The notes: generated from the letters alone by a model not told the origin. A stretch of DNA of 64,000 nt from Gammaproteobacteria bacterium (GCA_024277915.1 JAJRUG010000112.1:31006-95005), one strand, 5' to 3'. Shown: positions 25,620 through 34,907, counted from the stretch's first letter. Program-made: numbers and translations.

Positions 25620-27143
25620 GTGCCTGAAAAAAACACCTCTCGAAACAACGGGCCGGAAAAACCGGGCAACCGGAAAATATCTCCTATAGAGGTGCCGCTT
25701 AGCCATACCACTGATGCAAAACAGCAAACAGCTCCATGGTACTGGAATCGCCTGACATTTTTTGGCCTGTTAACCAGCATGCTACTTGCCATGTTTGCTA
25801 TTTTCGTATTGCCGGCAATGGTGAAAACACCGCAAATCCTGCCGGAAACCCTGAAAACGATTCAAGCTGCTCCGGCAAAGCCTCTGGAATCCCCCTGGCA
25901 AGAAGCTCAGCTCGCCAAGGCACGGCGTGAGGCACAGGATATTCTCAGCCAAATACTTGCAAGGCAGAAAATGCTGGAACAGCGCCAGGTTACTGAATGG
26001 GGGAAAGAACGCTTTGATCTGGCAATGGCTACAGCCGCTGAAGGTGACAGCTATTACCGTCAGCGATACTTTGCCGAGTCAATCGGCGCCTATCAGTCCG
26101 CACTGACTGTTCTGGAGGCGCTGGAAGCGGAAATGCCTGCCCTGATCGAGACTGCATTCAACAATGGCATGGAACTGTTTGATCAGGGCGATGCAGAAGG
26201 ATCCGGCAAATACTTCGAACAGGTACTCGTTATGGATCCCGGACACACCGGCGCTATTCGGGGACTGCAGCGGAGCAGTACACTGAACCAGGTGCTGGAG
26301 CTGGTATCCAGAGGCAAGGATTCACTTGACCAGGGGAAACCTGATGAAGCCAGTCAGTTCTTTTTGCAGGCTCTTGAGCTTGACAATCAATCCTCCCGGG
26401 CGCATGCCGGCAAGTCAACTGCAGACAATCTGATTCTTGATCGCAATTTTAATCAAGCTATGAGTGCCGGGTATAACTCTCTTGAAGCAGGCGATCTCTC
26501 TCAGGCGGAAGCCGCTTTCGCACAGGCAGCGAGGCTCCGTCCGGAGGATGCTCCGGTTCGCAAGGCACTGGCTCAGACGCGAAATCAACTTGCCCGGGAG
26601 CATCTCAGTACACTGATGATATCGGCCAGGAAAGCGGAAGCCGGGGAAGAATGGAGCGATGCCACCGCAGTTTATCAGCAACTGCTTGATGCTGATTCAT
26701 CACTCATCGATGCTCGGGTCGGAAAACTGAGAGCCACAGCCCGAGCCAGACTCAACGATGAGATAGAGAACATTCTTTCAAACCCTCTGCGCCTTGCTAC
26801 CGACAGGGTTTATCAGGCAGGAAGCATCATTCTTGCAGATGCGCGTGGTATCCGGGACCCTGGTCCAAAATTGCAAAAGCAGATTGAAGATTTGCAGGCA
26901 ACCTTAACTGCAGCAGTTACCCCGGTTCCCATACAACTGGTTTCCGACAACTACACAGAGGTAGCACTATTGAAAGTGGGTGAACTTGGCCGCTTTAGCA
27001 CCAAGAACCTGACACTGAAACCCGGCAACTATGTGGCAACCGGTATTCGCCCCGGGTACCGGGATGTAAGGCTGGAATTTCAGGTGACCGGAGAGTCCCC
27101 GGCAGAGCCGATAAGTATTATCTGTACTGACCCGGTTTCATGA
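25620..27143 (+). CDS. Inner-membrane TPR protein with PEGA-like C-terminus
   Basis: The 507-residue protein (GTG start at 25620) has a cytoplasmic N-tail of about 45 residues, one membrane helix (about 47-68, FFGLLTSMLLAMFAIFVLPA) and a long periplasmic part. The latter contains a coiled coil (about 90-125), several TPRs (about 140-330; GMELFDQGDAEGSGKYFEQVLVMDP-like units) and a PEGA-like end (LTLKPGNYVATGIRPGYRDV). It probably scaffolds protein contacts in the periplasm. It overlaps the next gene by ATGA, indicating coupling with the PEGA/SUMF1 protein of the same topology. Confidence 0.75.
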   Translation: MPEKNTSRNNGPEKPGNRKISPIEVPLSHTTDAKQQTAPWYWNRLTFFGLLTSMLLAMFAIFVLPAMVKTPQILPETLKTIQAAPAKPLESPWQEAQLAKARREAQDILSQILARQKMLEQRQVTEWGKERFDLAMATAAEGDSYYRQRYFAESIGAYQSALTVLEALEAEMPALIETAFNNGMELFDQGDAEGSGKYFEQVLVMDPGHTGAIRGLQRSSTLNQVLELVSRGKDSLDQGKPDEASQFFLQALELDNQSSRAHAGKSTADNLILDRNFNQAMSAGYNSLEAGDLSQAEAAFAQAARLRPEDAPVRKALAQTRNQLAREHLSTLMISARKAEAGEEWSDATAVYQQLLDADSSLIDARVGKLRATARARLNDEIENILSNPLRLATDRVYQAGSIILADARGIRDPGPKLQKQIEDLQATLTAAVTPVPIQLVSDNYTEVALLKVGELGRFSTKNLTLKPGNYVATGIRPGYRDVRLEFQVTGESPAEPISIICTDPVS

Positions 27144-29221
27144 TTGAGCGATCAACTCACAGCAGTAAAAAGAAGCTGATTTCGGCTGAAGACTATCAGC
27201 CCCTGGATACATCAGCATCGGCCAGGAGATCTTTTTCCGGATCACTATTGTCAAGGCCGATCACAATATTGATTATCTTTGCCGGTTTTATATCGGTAGT
27301 CATTCTGTGGTTCCTGCTAACCGCCAAAGTACTGATCCTGGAGGTAACCCCCGCCGGCGCATCAGTATCCGTTACCGGTGGCATCGTACTGCAGCTGTCA
27401 GGAAATTATCTCTTGCGGCCCGGTGACTATCGCATCATGGCAAGTGCCAGAGGCTATGTTGACTATCAGGCCGATATCAAGGTTACTGATGCCGGGAATC
27501 ACCAGCATGAAATCTCGCTGCAGAAAAAACCAGGGCATCTGTCCATTACCTCGGTACCTTCGGAAGCCGATGTTTTTGTTAACGGGCATGCCAGCGGCCA
27601 AACACCATTGACCGTTTCTGACCTGTCTCCAGGACACCATACCGTACGAATAACAGCAACCGGCTATTTCCCCGAAACTACCGAAGTAGATATCGAAGGA
27701 CTCGACACAACTCAGGCAATCAATCTGACCCTCAAACCTGCATGGGGCCAGGTAAATCTGGCCTCTCAGCCTTCGGGTGCCATCGTCACGGTTGGCGATG
27801 AAGACCGTGGCACGACTCCTGTCAGCACGCAATTGCTATCCGGAGGAGAGCAGGTGTCGATCAGCCTGGCCGGGTACAAGCCCTGGAGAAAACGCTTGTC
27901 TGTAGCACCTGATGCTACATTGACCCATGAACTGGTGATACTTCAGCCCCTTGACGGATTGCTGGCGATCACCAGTGTTCCCAAAGGCGCTGGAATTACT
28001 GTCGATGGAAACTTTCGTGGAACAGGCCCGGCAGACTTGCAGTTGATTCCCGATCAGGATCATCAGATTTCTTTATTTCTTGACGGTTATCACACTGAAA
28101 AGCGCATCGTACAATTGCGTTCCGGAGAAGAACGTAAATTGGTAGTCAATTTATCCGCACGCACCGGGAGTATGCGAATTTTAACATCGCCCAAGGATGC
28201 AGAAGTATGGATAGACGGGGAGCTGCGCGGCACATCGGATGTCACTGTCAGCTTGCCTGCCAAAGCGCATCGAATGGAGGTACGAAAAGAAGGCCATACC
28301 AGTAAAGTACAAACAATTACGCCACAGCCCGATTTCGAGCAGGTACTTCGGGTCAGCCTGATGACGCACCAGCAAACACAACGGGCAAATCTGCCCGGAC
28401 TGATATCCAGTGCCGGCGGGCAGAAACTGAAGTTATTCAGACCAGAGCAGACTTTCACCATGGGTGCTTCCCGTCGGGAAGCCGGTCGTCGATCCAATGA
28501 AGTAATCAGGAATGTGCGGTTGGAGAGAGCCTTTTACCTGGCATTAACCGAGGTCACCAACGCACAGTTCAAGGAATTCTCGCGACAGCATAGCTCCAGC
28601 CATGCCGCCGGCCGAACCCTGGATACACCGTCGCAACCGGTCGTTTCGGTGAGCTGGCAACAGGCGGCTTTATACTGCAATTGGCTCAGCGTAAAAGAAG
28701 GCCTGCCTCCCGCCTACCGGATACTGGACAACAATGTGACACAATTTAACCCGGATGCCACAGGCTACCGGATGCCAACAGAGGCAGAATGGTCTTGGGC
28801 TGCCCGGTATGCAGACGGACAGATGGCGAAATATACCTGGGGCAGCCAATTTCCGCCGACTGGCGCATCGGGCAATTATGCAGACAGCAAGGCGGCCTCA
28901 ATCGTCGGTCGCATCATCAAGACCTATAATGACGGATTCTCCGTTTCAGCACCTGTGGGCAGTTTTCCACCCAATGGAAAGGGGCTGTTTGATCTCGGGG
29001 GTAATGTATCAGAATGGGTAAGCGACTATTATGGTATTGCGACAAGCCTGTCAGCCGAAGTGATTGTCGATCCGCCCGGCCCGGACAAGGGCAAATACAG
29101 AGTGGTGCGCGGAGCGAGTTGGCGGCACGGCAGTATTGTTGAAATGCGTTTGTCCTATCGTGACTATGCCGATCAGGGAAGAGATGATGTCGGGTTTCGA
29201 ATTGCTCGCTATGCTGAATAA
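27140..29221 (+). CDS. Inner-membrane protein with PEGA repeats and C-terminal SUMF1 (FGE-like) domain
   Basis: The 693-residue protein has a cytoplasmic tail, one membrane helix (about 46-68) and about five PEGA repeats (residues 70-410; ITSVPSEADVFVNG, LASQPSGAIVTVGD, ITSVPKGAGITVDG, ILTSPKDAEVWIDG). A SUMF1 domain follows (about 430-690; FTMGASRREAGR, GYRMPTEAEWSWAARYA, GLFDLGGNVSEWV, RVVRGASW, VGFRIAR). Known formylglycine-generating enzymes use two C-terminal cysteines; only one Cys exists here, near the middle of the domain, so it is probably a binding or structural SUMF1 domain. PEGA repeats are commonly surface or wall-associated. Confidence 0.85.
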   Translation: MIERSTHSSKKKLISAEDYQPLDTSASARRSFSGSLLSRPITILIIFAGFISVVILWFLLTAKVLILEVTPAGASVSVTGGIVLQLSGNYLLRPGDYRIMASARGYVDYQADIKVTDAGNHQHEISLQKKPGHLSITSVPSEADVFVNGHASGQTPLTVSDLSPGHHTVRITATGYFPETTEVDIEGLDTTQAINLTLKPAWGQVNLASQPSGAIVTVGDEDRGTTPVSTQLLSGGEQVSISLAGYKPWRKRLSVAPDATLTHELVILQPLDGLLAITSVPKGAGITVDGNFRGTGPADLQLIPDQDHQISLFLDGYHTEKRIVQLRSGEERKLVVNLSARTGSMRILTSPKDAEVWIDGELRGTSDVTVSLPAKAHRMEVRKEGHTSKVQTITPQPDFEQVLRVSLMTHQQTQRANLPGLISSAGGQKLKLFRPEQTFTMGASRREAGRRSNEVIRNVRLERAFYLALTEVTNAQFKEFSRQHSSSHAAGRTLDTPSQPVVSVSWQQAALYCNWLSVKEGLPPAYRILDNNVTQFNPDATGYRMPTEAEWSWAARYADGQMAKYTWGSQFPPTGASGNYADSKAASIVGRIIKTYNDGFSVSAPVGSFPPNGKGLFDLGGNVSEWVSDYYGIATSLSAEVIVDPPGPDKGKYRVVRGASWRHGSIVEMRLSYRDYADQGRDDVGFRIARYAE

Positions 29222-29420
29222 ACGGTTGAAACAAAGCGCAATCGTTTTTTTTGCTGCAGCGCTCCTGTTTTCAGCGACGGCCGATGAACCGGCGGTCAAG
29301 GAGCCTGAAGCAGCCAGACAAGCTGAAACCGATAGCAACACAGCAGCGGAAGATGCAGAATTCAACCCGACAGAAGAGATTATCGAGGATCTTTCAGTGC
29401 CATTTCCGATAGACATCTAG
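29187..29420 (+). CDS. Small exported acidic protein of the envelope operon
   Basis: The 77-residue protein has a signal-like start (KRLKQSAIVFFAAALLFSATA) and a short acidic mature part (about 45 residues, Glu/Ala-rich, ending DLSVPFPIDI). AGGGAAGAG just before tandem ATGs at 29184/29187 supports this start, which overlaps the previous gene by 35 bases; a later ATG at 29211 is possible. No family is recognised. Its position directly before the ExbB-like channel gene suggests a small accessory subunit. Confidence 0.5.
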   Translation: MSGFELLAMLNKRLKQSAIVFFAAALLFSATADEPAVKEPEAARQAETDSNTAAEDAEFNPTEEIIEDLSVPFPIDI

Positions 29421-29434
29421 GGAATTAATTCAAT

Positions 29435-30247
29435 ATGAAACAGCGTGCCAGTACTTCAGAGTTTATTTATCAGGTATTTGCTTTACTGATTTCCCTGATC
29501 GTTGTGCATGCTATTTACGTCACACTGATAAGACCGAATGCAAATGCAATCCTTGAACAACGGCTGGCGATGGAAGCTGCCGGAGAACCCTATATCACTG
29601 AACGATCATTCTATATTGTTGTTAAGGACTATGAACAGGAAGCATGCTTTGTATTGATGCTATGGTCGATGGCGATTATGGGCTTCAAGGCACGCCGTAT
29701 AGTGAATGAACGCAAGTTGTTCGATAGCGGTCTGTTAAGCGTCGCTGAGGGCACACGAATCCTGCCGGAAGATGCACGAAAAATGTCACGCCCGATTCAG
29801 GCGCTTCAGGACGAACAACTCTCTTACCTTCTTCCCCGTGTGTTAAACGCAGCGTTGCTCAGATTTTCTGTGACTCAGAGTATTCAGGACGTATCCAGTG
29901 CCATCAGTGAGGTTCTTGAAACGGAGTCTGATCGGCTCGACTCAGAGCTGTCCATGGTGAGATATATTGCATGGGCTATCCCTTCTATCGGGTTTATAGG
30001 CACAGTACGCGGTATCGGCGAAGCACTCAGCCAGGCTCATAAGGCGTTGCAGGGTGATATTGCCAGCGTGACCGCCAGTCTCGGCGTAGCGTTCAATTCA
30101 ACTTTCATCGCCCTGGTGATCAGCATTGTAGTGATGTTCCTGATGCATCAACTGCAACTCCAGCAAGAACGACTGGTGCTGGACACTCACCGCTACAGCG
30201 ATGAACGGTTAGTTCGCCACCTCAGGCCCGACCAGGCAAGTAAATGA
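29435..30247 (+). CDS. MotA/TolQ/ExbB-family proton-channel subunit
   Basis: The 270-residue inner-membrane protein has helices at about 11-31, 69-86, 176-196 and 211-238, and a large cytoplasmic loop (about 87-175). The family core is clear: IPSIGFIGTVRGIGEAL (Pro183, Gly189-Thr190) and ASLGVAFNSTFIALVISIVV. Such proteins form pentamers around two copies of an ExbD/MotB/TolR-type partner and use the proton-motive force to move it. No ordinary ExbD or MotB is encoded nearby; the two VWA proteins downstream are the likely partners. It overlaps the next gene by 4 bases. Confidence 0.88.
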   Translation: MKQRASTSEFIYQVFALLISLIVVHAIYVTLIRPNANAILEQRLAMEAAGEPYITERSFYIVVKDYEQEACFVLMLWSMAIMGFKARRIVNERKLFDSGLLSVAEGTRILPEDARKMSRPIQALQDEQLSYLLPRVLNAALLRFSVTQSIQDVSSAISEVLETESDRLDSELSMVRYIAWAIPSIGFIGTVRGIGEALSQAHKALQGDIASVTASLGVAFNSTFIALVISIVVMFLMHQLQLQQERLVLDTHRYSDERLVRHLRPDQASK

Positions 30248-31557
30248 CAGCTGCGATTATTGACATCAATGATATTGAACTAGGCTGCTTTCACGGGGAT
30301 CAACAGGTAGCAACCCCGGGCTTTGCCCTGCTCACCAGCGACGGCATCCTGACGGGTGAACCGGCCTTGAGAAGAACCTGGCTTGAGCCACAACTGGCAT
30401 TCAGTCGATTCTGGCGTAACCTGGATTTATCTCCCCTGCCCGTATCAAGCCGCTTTGCCCGCCATCATGCTGATCTTGCCTACGCCCACCTGTTGCAGGT
30501 GCACAGGGAAGCAGGCCAGCCAGCCAGCGTCGTGTTTGTCGTACCCGGCAGTTTCAGTGATGAGCAGCTTGGTATTCTACTGGGGCTCGGAAATGCCCTG
30601 CCGTTTGATGTATCAGGAATGGTCGACTCGGCCATCGCTTCCTCCGCTGAAATCGGGCCGGGGTCTTATATTCATATAGACGTACAGCTTCATCAAATCG
30701 TGCTGACGGAAGTATCAGTCAATAAACATGTAGAACGGGGATCCGTCGTAATCCTGAAAGAAGCAGGCTTGCAATCCTGCGTGGATGCGTGGGTCCGGCA
30801 CATCGCCAAACAGTATATTGACCAGTATCGTTACGATCCTCAGCATACCGCCGACTGTGAACAGCAACTCCACGACCGGCTGCCTGCATGGATAGAGACG
30901 CTGTACAGGCACACTGAAATTCCAATCGAGCTGGACACAGCCCAGGGAACGCTGCGACTCACCCTGAACCCGGATGACCTTCTGCACACCATACAAAATC
31001 AGCGACAGGTCCTGTTAACGGGTATTCACAAAATGGCAGGAGCAGGTGCCCGGATAATATGCAGCCACCGTGTACGGCAGGTATATGGCCCCGAATTCCC
31101 GATGATCGGTGCTGGTATTGCCGAGGTAATCACAGTTGAAGAAGACACTCTGGTTTCCAATTGCCTGAGCAACCTGGACATCATCAGCGATACAGATGTC
31201 GAAGCAAATGGTGATATCAATTTTGTCACTCAACTTCCGGCTAACAACCGGACTATCGCATCACCCGGACAGCCCGAGGCTCGCTCCGGCGCCGGAATCG
31301 TGACGCATGTACTGATCGAAGGCCGCGCCTGTGTGATCGATGACCGTCTCGTCATTACGATTGGGTCTGATGGGCTGATATGTGGAGCAAAGCCTGCATC
31401 GGCAGATAAACAACTCGCTGTGATAAAACTCGATAACAGAGTTGCACTTGAAGCCGGCTCGGAAAACATTGATACCAGCGCCCGGCTCGACGATCTTCAA
31501 CCGGGAGATGAGATCAGCGTCGGCCCCTTCAAGATGCAATTGATCGAGGTGTGCTGA
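30244..31557 (+). CDS. Predicted actin/Hsp70-like cytoplasmic protein of the envelope operon
   Basis: The 437-residue soluble protein has no signal or membrane helix. It starts AAIIDINDIELGCF, like the first phosphate loop of actin/Hsp70 ATPases. It continues with VVFVVPGSFSDEQLGILLGLGNAL and a VDSAIASSAEIGPGSYIHIDVQ stretch placed like the second phosphate loop region. The last 70 residues are strand-rich (RLVITIGSDGLICG; LQPGDEISVGPFKMQLIEV), FHA-like in rhythm. The fold assignment is tentative. ATGA overlap upstream, and a next start immediately after its stop, tie it to the channel and VWA genes; it could be a cytoplasmic regulator of the channel. Confidence 0.6.
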   Translation: MTAAIIDINDIELGCFHGDQQVATPGFALLTSDGILTGEPALRRTWLEPQLAFSRFWRNLDLSPLPVSSRFARHHADLAYAHLLQVHREAGQPASVVFVVPGSFSDEQLGILLGLGNALPFDVSGMVDSAIASSAEIGPGSYIHIDVQLHQIVLTEVSVNKHVERGSVVILKEAGLQSCVDAWVRHIAKQYIDQYRYDPQHTADCEQQLHDRLPAWIETLYRHTEIPIELDTAQGTLRLTLNPDDLLHTIQNQRQVLLTGIHKMAGAGARIICSHRVRQVYGPEFPMIGAGIAEVITVEEDTLVSNCLSNLDIISDTDVEANGDINFVTQLPANNRTIASPGQPEARSGAGIVTHVLIEGRACVIDDRLVITIGSDGLICGAKPASADKQLAVIKLDNRVALEAGSENIDTSARLDDLQPGDEISVGPFKMQLIEVC

Positions 31558-32625
31558 ATGGCCAGGCGAAGGCGGCAGATGACGACCTTCAGTTTGTCCT
31601 TCCTGGATATAATGGCCTGCGGATTTGGTGCTGTGACCCTGCTTTTTCTGATCCTCAAGCACGATCCACAAACCATTGAGGCTTCAGACCCGGATCTGGT
31701 AGCGGAAATAGAACTGCTGCAGGAGGACATTCGCCGGACTGAAGAGTATATGGTTGAGCTGCAAAACAGCCTCAGGAAATCCGAGCAGGATATTACCCAG
31801 GCACAGGGCCTGTCCAGCAGGGTAATTCAGACGATTGATGAAAAGCAGCAGGAGTTGAGCCTCCAGGGTGATCCTGAAGCGGAAATTATTCTGCTGCGCC
31901 AATCGGTCAAGGAGCTGGCCGAACAGACCTCACTGCTGGAGCAAAGTGGCCAGGGCAGAGATTTACGACCCTTTATCGGGGATGGCCAGCGACAATACCT
32001 GACCGGCCTCAAGCTGGGGGGGCGGCGTGTAATGATCTTGCTTGACGTGTCGGCAAGCATGCTTTCCGACTCGATTGTAAACATCCTTCGACGCCGTAAC
32101 ATGGACGATGCATCACAGCGACGTGCAGAAAAATGGCGCCGGGCGAAACGCACTGCGGAATGGCTGGTAGCCCAGCTCCCCAGTCAGAGTCTATTCCAGA
32201 TTTACGGCTTTTCAACAACCGCCACACCCATGCTGGAAGGAACGGCAGGTCAGTGGCTGGATACCACTGATCGTGATCTGGTCGAGAACCTGTTTGTTTC
32301 GATCAATCAGGTAGTCCCGAAAAACGGTACCAATTTGCTACAGGCTTTCCTGACATTGGATGAATTCGAAGAGCCGCCGGACAACCTGTTCCTGATTACC
32401 GACGGCTTTCCGACCCAGGGAAAAAGAAAGGCCGGAAAATCGACTGTTACCGGAAAGGAGCGGCTGGATCTGTTCAATGAGGCGGTTAATTCGTTACCAT
32501 CGGGTCTACCGGTCAATGTGATTCTTTTCCCGATGCAGGGTGACCCCCTGGCTGCGGCAGGTTTCTGGCAATTGGCCGTGCGATCGCACGGATCTTTTCT
32601 TAGCCCGTCGAGGGACTGGCCATGA
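31558..32625 (+). CDS. VWA-domain protein with ExbD/MotB-like membrane segment (copy 1)
   Basis: The 355-residue protein has a basic N-tail (MARRRRQ), one membrane helix (12-33, SFLDIMACGFGAVTLLFLIL) with Asp17 near its cytoplasmic end, a coiled coil (about 40-130) and a von Willebrand A domain (about 150-350) with the metal site DVSAS at 163-167. The layout, one helix with an acidic residue and then a periplasmic domain, equals that of ExbD/TolR/MotB, but a VWA domain replaces the usual end domain. It starts directly after the previous stop and overlaps the second VWA gene by 4 bases. Confidence 0.85.
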   Translation: MARRRRQMTTFSLSFLDIMACGFGAVTLLFLILKHDPQTIEASDPDLVAEIELLQEDIRRTEEYMVELQNSLRKSEQDITQAQGLSSRVIQTIDEKQQELSLQGDPEAEIILLRQSVKELAEQTSLLEQSGQGRDLRPFIGDGQRQYLTGLKLGGRRVMILLDVSASMLSDSIVNILRRRNMDDASQRRAEKWRRAKRTAEWLVAQLPSQSLFQIYGFSTTATPMLEGTAGQWLDTTDRDLVENLFVSINQVVPKNGTNLLQAFLTLDEFEEPPDNLFLITDGFPTQGKRKAGKSTVTGKERLDLFNEAVNSLPSGLPVNVILFPMQGDPLAAAGFWQLAVRSHGSFLSPSRDWP

Positions 32626-33608
32626 AACTGCGAAAGCGTTCCATGGCCGATACTAATATTTCTTTCCTTGATGTCATTAGCTGTGGCTTCGGTGCAATTG
32701 TTCTTTTGTTACTGATAGCCAGGGCAGTCGACCCCTCGGCATTTGAGAAAGGTGAGGATCCCGGAGGCAGTGTGGTAACACTTCAGCAACAGTTGTTCAG
32801 TCTTAGAAGTGATACCACTGTACTCACCCGCAATCTGACCTCAAGGGAACAACAGCTTTCGAAACTGCGAGACAATATCGCCAGGCTGCAAGAACAGCTT
32901 GCCAGTATCAAGCGACAGATAGCTGCGGTGAATGAGATTGACACAACCGAGAAACAGGAGCTGGCCCTGGCATTGCAAGTGCTGACAGAGGAAATGGAAA
33001 GACTGGTTTCCGAGGACAGTCGGGTCGAAAACCAGCTGATCGGTGGTATCCCGGTAGACAGTGAGTACATCATTTTCATAGTGGATACATCAGGCAGTAT
33101 GTTTGGTTTCGCCTGGCAAAGAGTACGCAGGGAAATGATCAATATTCTGAACATCTATCCTGAGGTCAAGGGCATTCAGATAATGAATGATATGGGTAAC
33201 CTCATGTTCTCCAGTTACCGGGGAAAATGGATTCCCGACACACCAGGCCGGCGCAAGGCTATAATAGACAGGCTTCAAACCTGGTCGCCTTTTAGCAACT
33301 CGAGTCCGGTTGAGGGCATAAAGAAGGCTATTCTCTCTTTCTACTCAGCCGACAAAAACATCAGTCTTTTCGTTTTTGGCGACGATTTTACCGGCCGTTC
33401 TATCGCCCGGGTGCTGGATACGGTCGAGTTGATGAATAAACAGGCTCTCAATGGCGAGCGGCGGGTCAGAATTCATACAGTCGGTTTCCCTGTACATTTC
33501 CTGGTGCAAGGTGGCCGTACCGCCACAGCAGCCCGGTTTGCGAATCTGATGCGGGAACTGAGTTATCGGAACGGAGGAACCTTTGTTGGCCTGAGTGGCC
33601 TCAACTAG
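32622..33608 (+). CDS. VWA-domain protein with ExbD/MotB-like membrane segment (copy 2)
   Basis: The 328-residue paralogue of the preceding protein has a basic tail, a membrane helix at about 13-33 (SFLDVISCGFGAIVLLLLI) with Asp17 at the identical position, a coiled coil (about 50-135) and a VWA domain with DTSGS at 155-159. The FLD-x3-CGFGA stretch is shared exactly with copy 1, showing that the membrane segment is under strong constraint, while the VWA parts differ. Two unequal copies suggest a heterodimer inside the channel pentamer. ATGA overlap with copy 1 fits one-to-one production. Confidence 0.85.
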   Translation: MKLRKRSMADTNISFLDVISCGFGAIVLLLLIARAVDPSAFEKGEDPGGSVVTLQQQLFSLRSDTTVLTRNLTSREQQLSKLRDNIARLQEQLASIKRQIAAVNEIDTTEKQELALALQVLTEEMERLVSEDSRVENQLIGGIPVDSEYIIFIVDTSGSMFGFAWQRVRREMINILNIYPEVKGIQIMNDMGNLMFSSYRGKWIPDTPGRRKAIIDRLQTWSPFSNSSPVEGIKKAILSFYSADKNISLFVFGDDFTGRSIARVLDTVELMNKQALNGERRVRIHTVGFPVHFLVQGGRTATAARFANLMRELSYRNGGTFVGLSGLN

Positions 33609-33612
33609 GGGG

Positions 33613-34239
33613 ATGACAAAAATCAGCAACAAGGCATTTTCAGCACTTGGGGTTTCCTGCATGTTCCTGATTGGCTGCAGTACCAATGTACACGTGCAAA
33701 CTGACTTCCCGGCGGCTCTGACTCCTGAAATTCCCCTGGTCGCAGGCCTTTATTTTGACAAGAATTTCAGAGATTTTACCTACAGCAACACCCGCAAGGT
33801 TACTATTTCCCTGGGAGAAGCAGAGGCAGAAATGTTCAGCACAGTATTTGGAGATTTGTTTCAGAAAACACATATCCTCGATACTTTCCCGCAAGAATTA
33901 CCAGAGGTTGACCTGATCATTTCACCGCACATAGAAGAGGTGCAGCTATCGCTACCGAGCGACACACAAATAAAGGTATTTGAATTGTGGATAAAGTACA
34001 ACGTTCAGGTATTTGACGGCAATGGCGTCCCGGTAGCTGACTGGATAATGACAAGTTATGGTCGCGCCGTTGACAGAACATTCTCATCAGATGAAGGGCT
34101 GCTTGAACAAGCTGTGATTATGGCCCTAAGAGATACCGGCGCACAGCTCGTGACGCAATTCGCGCTGGTGCGGGATATCAATCTCTGGCTGGAGCAACGC
34201 CTCGCCCTTCCAGCCTCTCCCGGGCCTGCCGTGCGATGA
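33613..34239 (+). CDS. Operon lipoprotein, YajG/auxiliary-lipoprotein-like
   Basis: The 208-residue lipoprotein (FLIGC near residue 22) has an alternating strand/helix mature part that fits small outer-membrane lipoproteins of the transport-auxiliary type: VTISLGEAEAEMFSTVFGDLF, VDLIISPHIEEVQLSLP, LWIKYNVQVFDGNGVPVADW, LEQAVIMALRDTGAQL. The conserved sequence SLGEAEAEMF followed by an antiparallel strand pair is reminiscent of LPS- or phospholipid-transport lipoproteins, but the match is weak. ATG 33613 follows AGGGGG; the next gene overlaps by 4 bases. Likely faces the periplasm. Confidence 0.65.
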   Translation: MTKISNKAFSALGVSCMFLIGCSTNVHVQTDFPAALTPEIPLVAGLYFDKNFRDFTYSNTRKVTISLGEAEAEMFSTVFGDLFQKTHILDTFPQELPEVDLIISPHIEEVQLSLPSDTQIKVFELWIKYNVQVFDGNGVPVADWIMTSYGRAVDRTFSSDEGLLEQAVIMALRDTGAQLVTQFALVRDINLWLEQRLALPASPGPAVR

Positions 34240-34907
34240 GGAAGCTTGTTCTGACTTTGATTTCGGTTTCAGTCGTATCGGCAGGATGCACTACAGCCAC
34301 CAACATTGATGAGTACCGCAGTAGCGACCGTAACATTCTCCTGGGAGAAACCGAGAAGGTTGTAGTGCTCGGTCGCCGCCATGCCGGTGAATATGAAACG
34401 GAAGCCGGGTTTATTTCCTGTATCGGCAACAAACTTTCGAATGGCAACATCGTGAGCGTCTATTCCGAAGAGGGGTTCATAGACCAGCTCTACCCCTGGT
34501 TTGAGCCACGTACTGCGCCTTTGAAGCTGGCTCGAATGAAACAGATACTTCAGGAGCCGATGATTTCAGCCAGGATCCGGTCGCTGGATATTCGTTACAT
34601 GATCTGGGTAGACGGCAAGACTGAAGTGACTGATCGCAAAGGCGCCATGAGCTGTGCGATCGGCCCGGGCGGTGGCGGATGTTTCGGTTTTGCGGCATGG
34701 GATAAGGTATCCGAATTCGAAGCAATTATCTGGGATCTGGAAGACATCAACGAGGAAGGACGTGTTCGCGTCGATGCACGGGGCTCCTCGTACGTCATCT
34801 CTATACTGGTACCCGTGCCCTTTTTAGCGCGAGTCCAGGCTCAGGCGTGTGATGGCCTTGGCAAACAGCTCAGTTCATTTTTCAGCAAGACTGTGACAGC
34901 TGAATAA
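34236..34907 (+). CDS. Operon lipoprotein of unknown family
   Basis: The 223-residue lipoprotein (VVSAGC, Cys18) contains four or five further cysteines (CIGN near 62, CAIG and CFGF near 141-150, CDG near 209) that may form disulfides. A Gly-rich loop (CAIGPGGGGCFGFAAWDK) precedes a strand-rich end. Shared codon usage and ATGA overlap with the previous gene place it in the operon; the next gene starts two bases after its stop. No family is recognised. An outer-membrane or periplasmic structural role is likely. Confidence 0.6.
   Translation: MRKLVLTLISVSVVSAGCTTATNIDEYRSSDRNILLGETEKVVVLGRRHAGEYETEAGFISCIGNKLSNGNIVSVYSEEGFIDQLYPWFEPRTAPLKLARMKQILQEPMISARIRSLDIRYMIWVDGKTEVTDRKGAMSCAIGPGGGGCFGFAAWDKVSEFEAIIWDLEDINEEGRVRVDARGSSYVISILVPVPFLARVQAQACDGLGKQLSSFFSKTVTAE

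Noticed and set aside
29435..33608. Zorya-type anti-phage system (ZorAB with effector)
   Set aside because: There is a MotA-like gene but no OmpA-domain ZorB, no helicase and no ZorC/D/E; the partner is VWA, so it is a different type of system.
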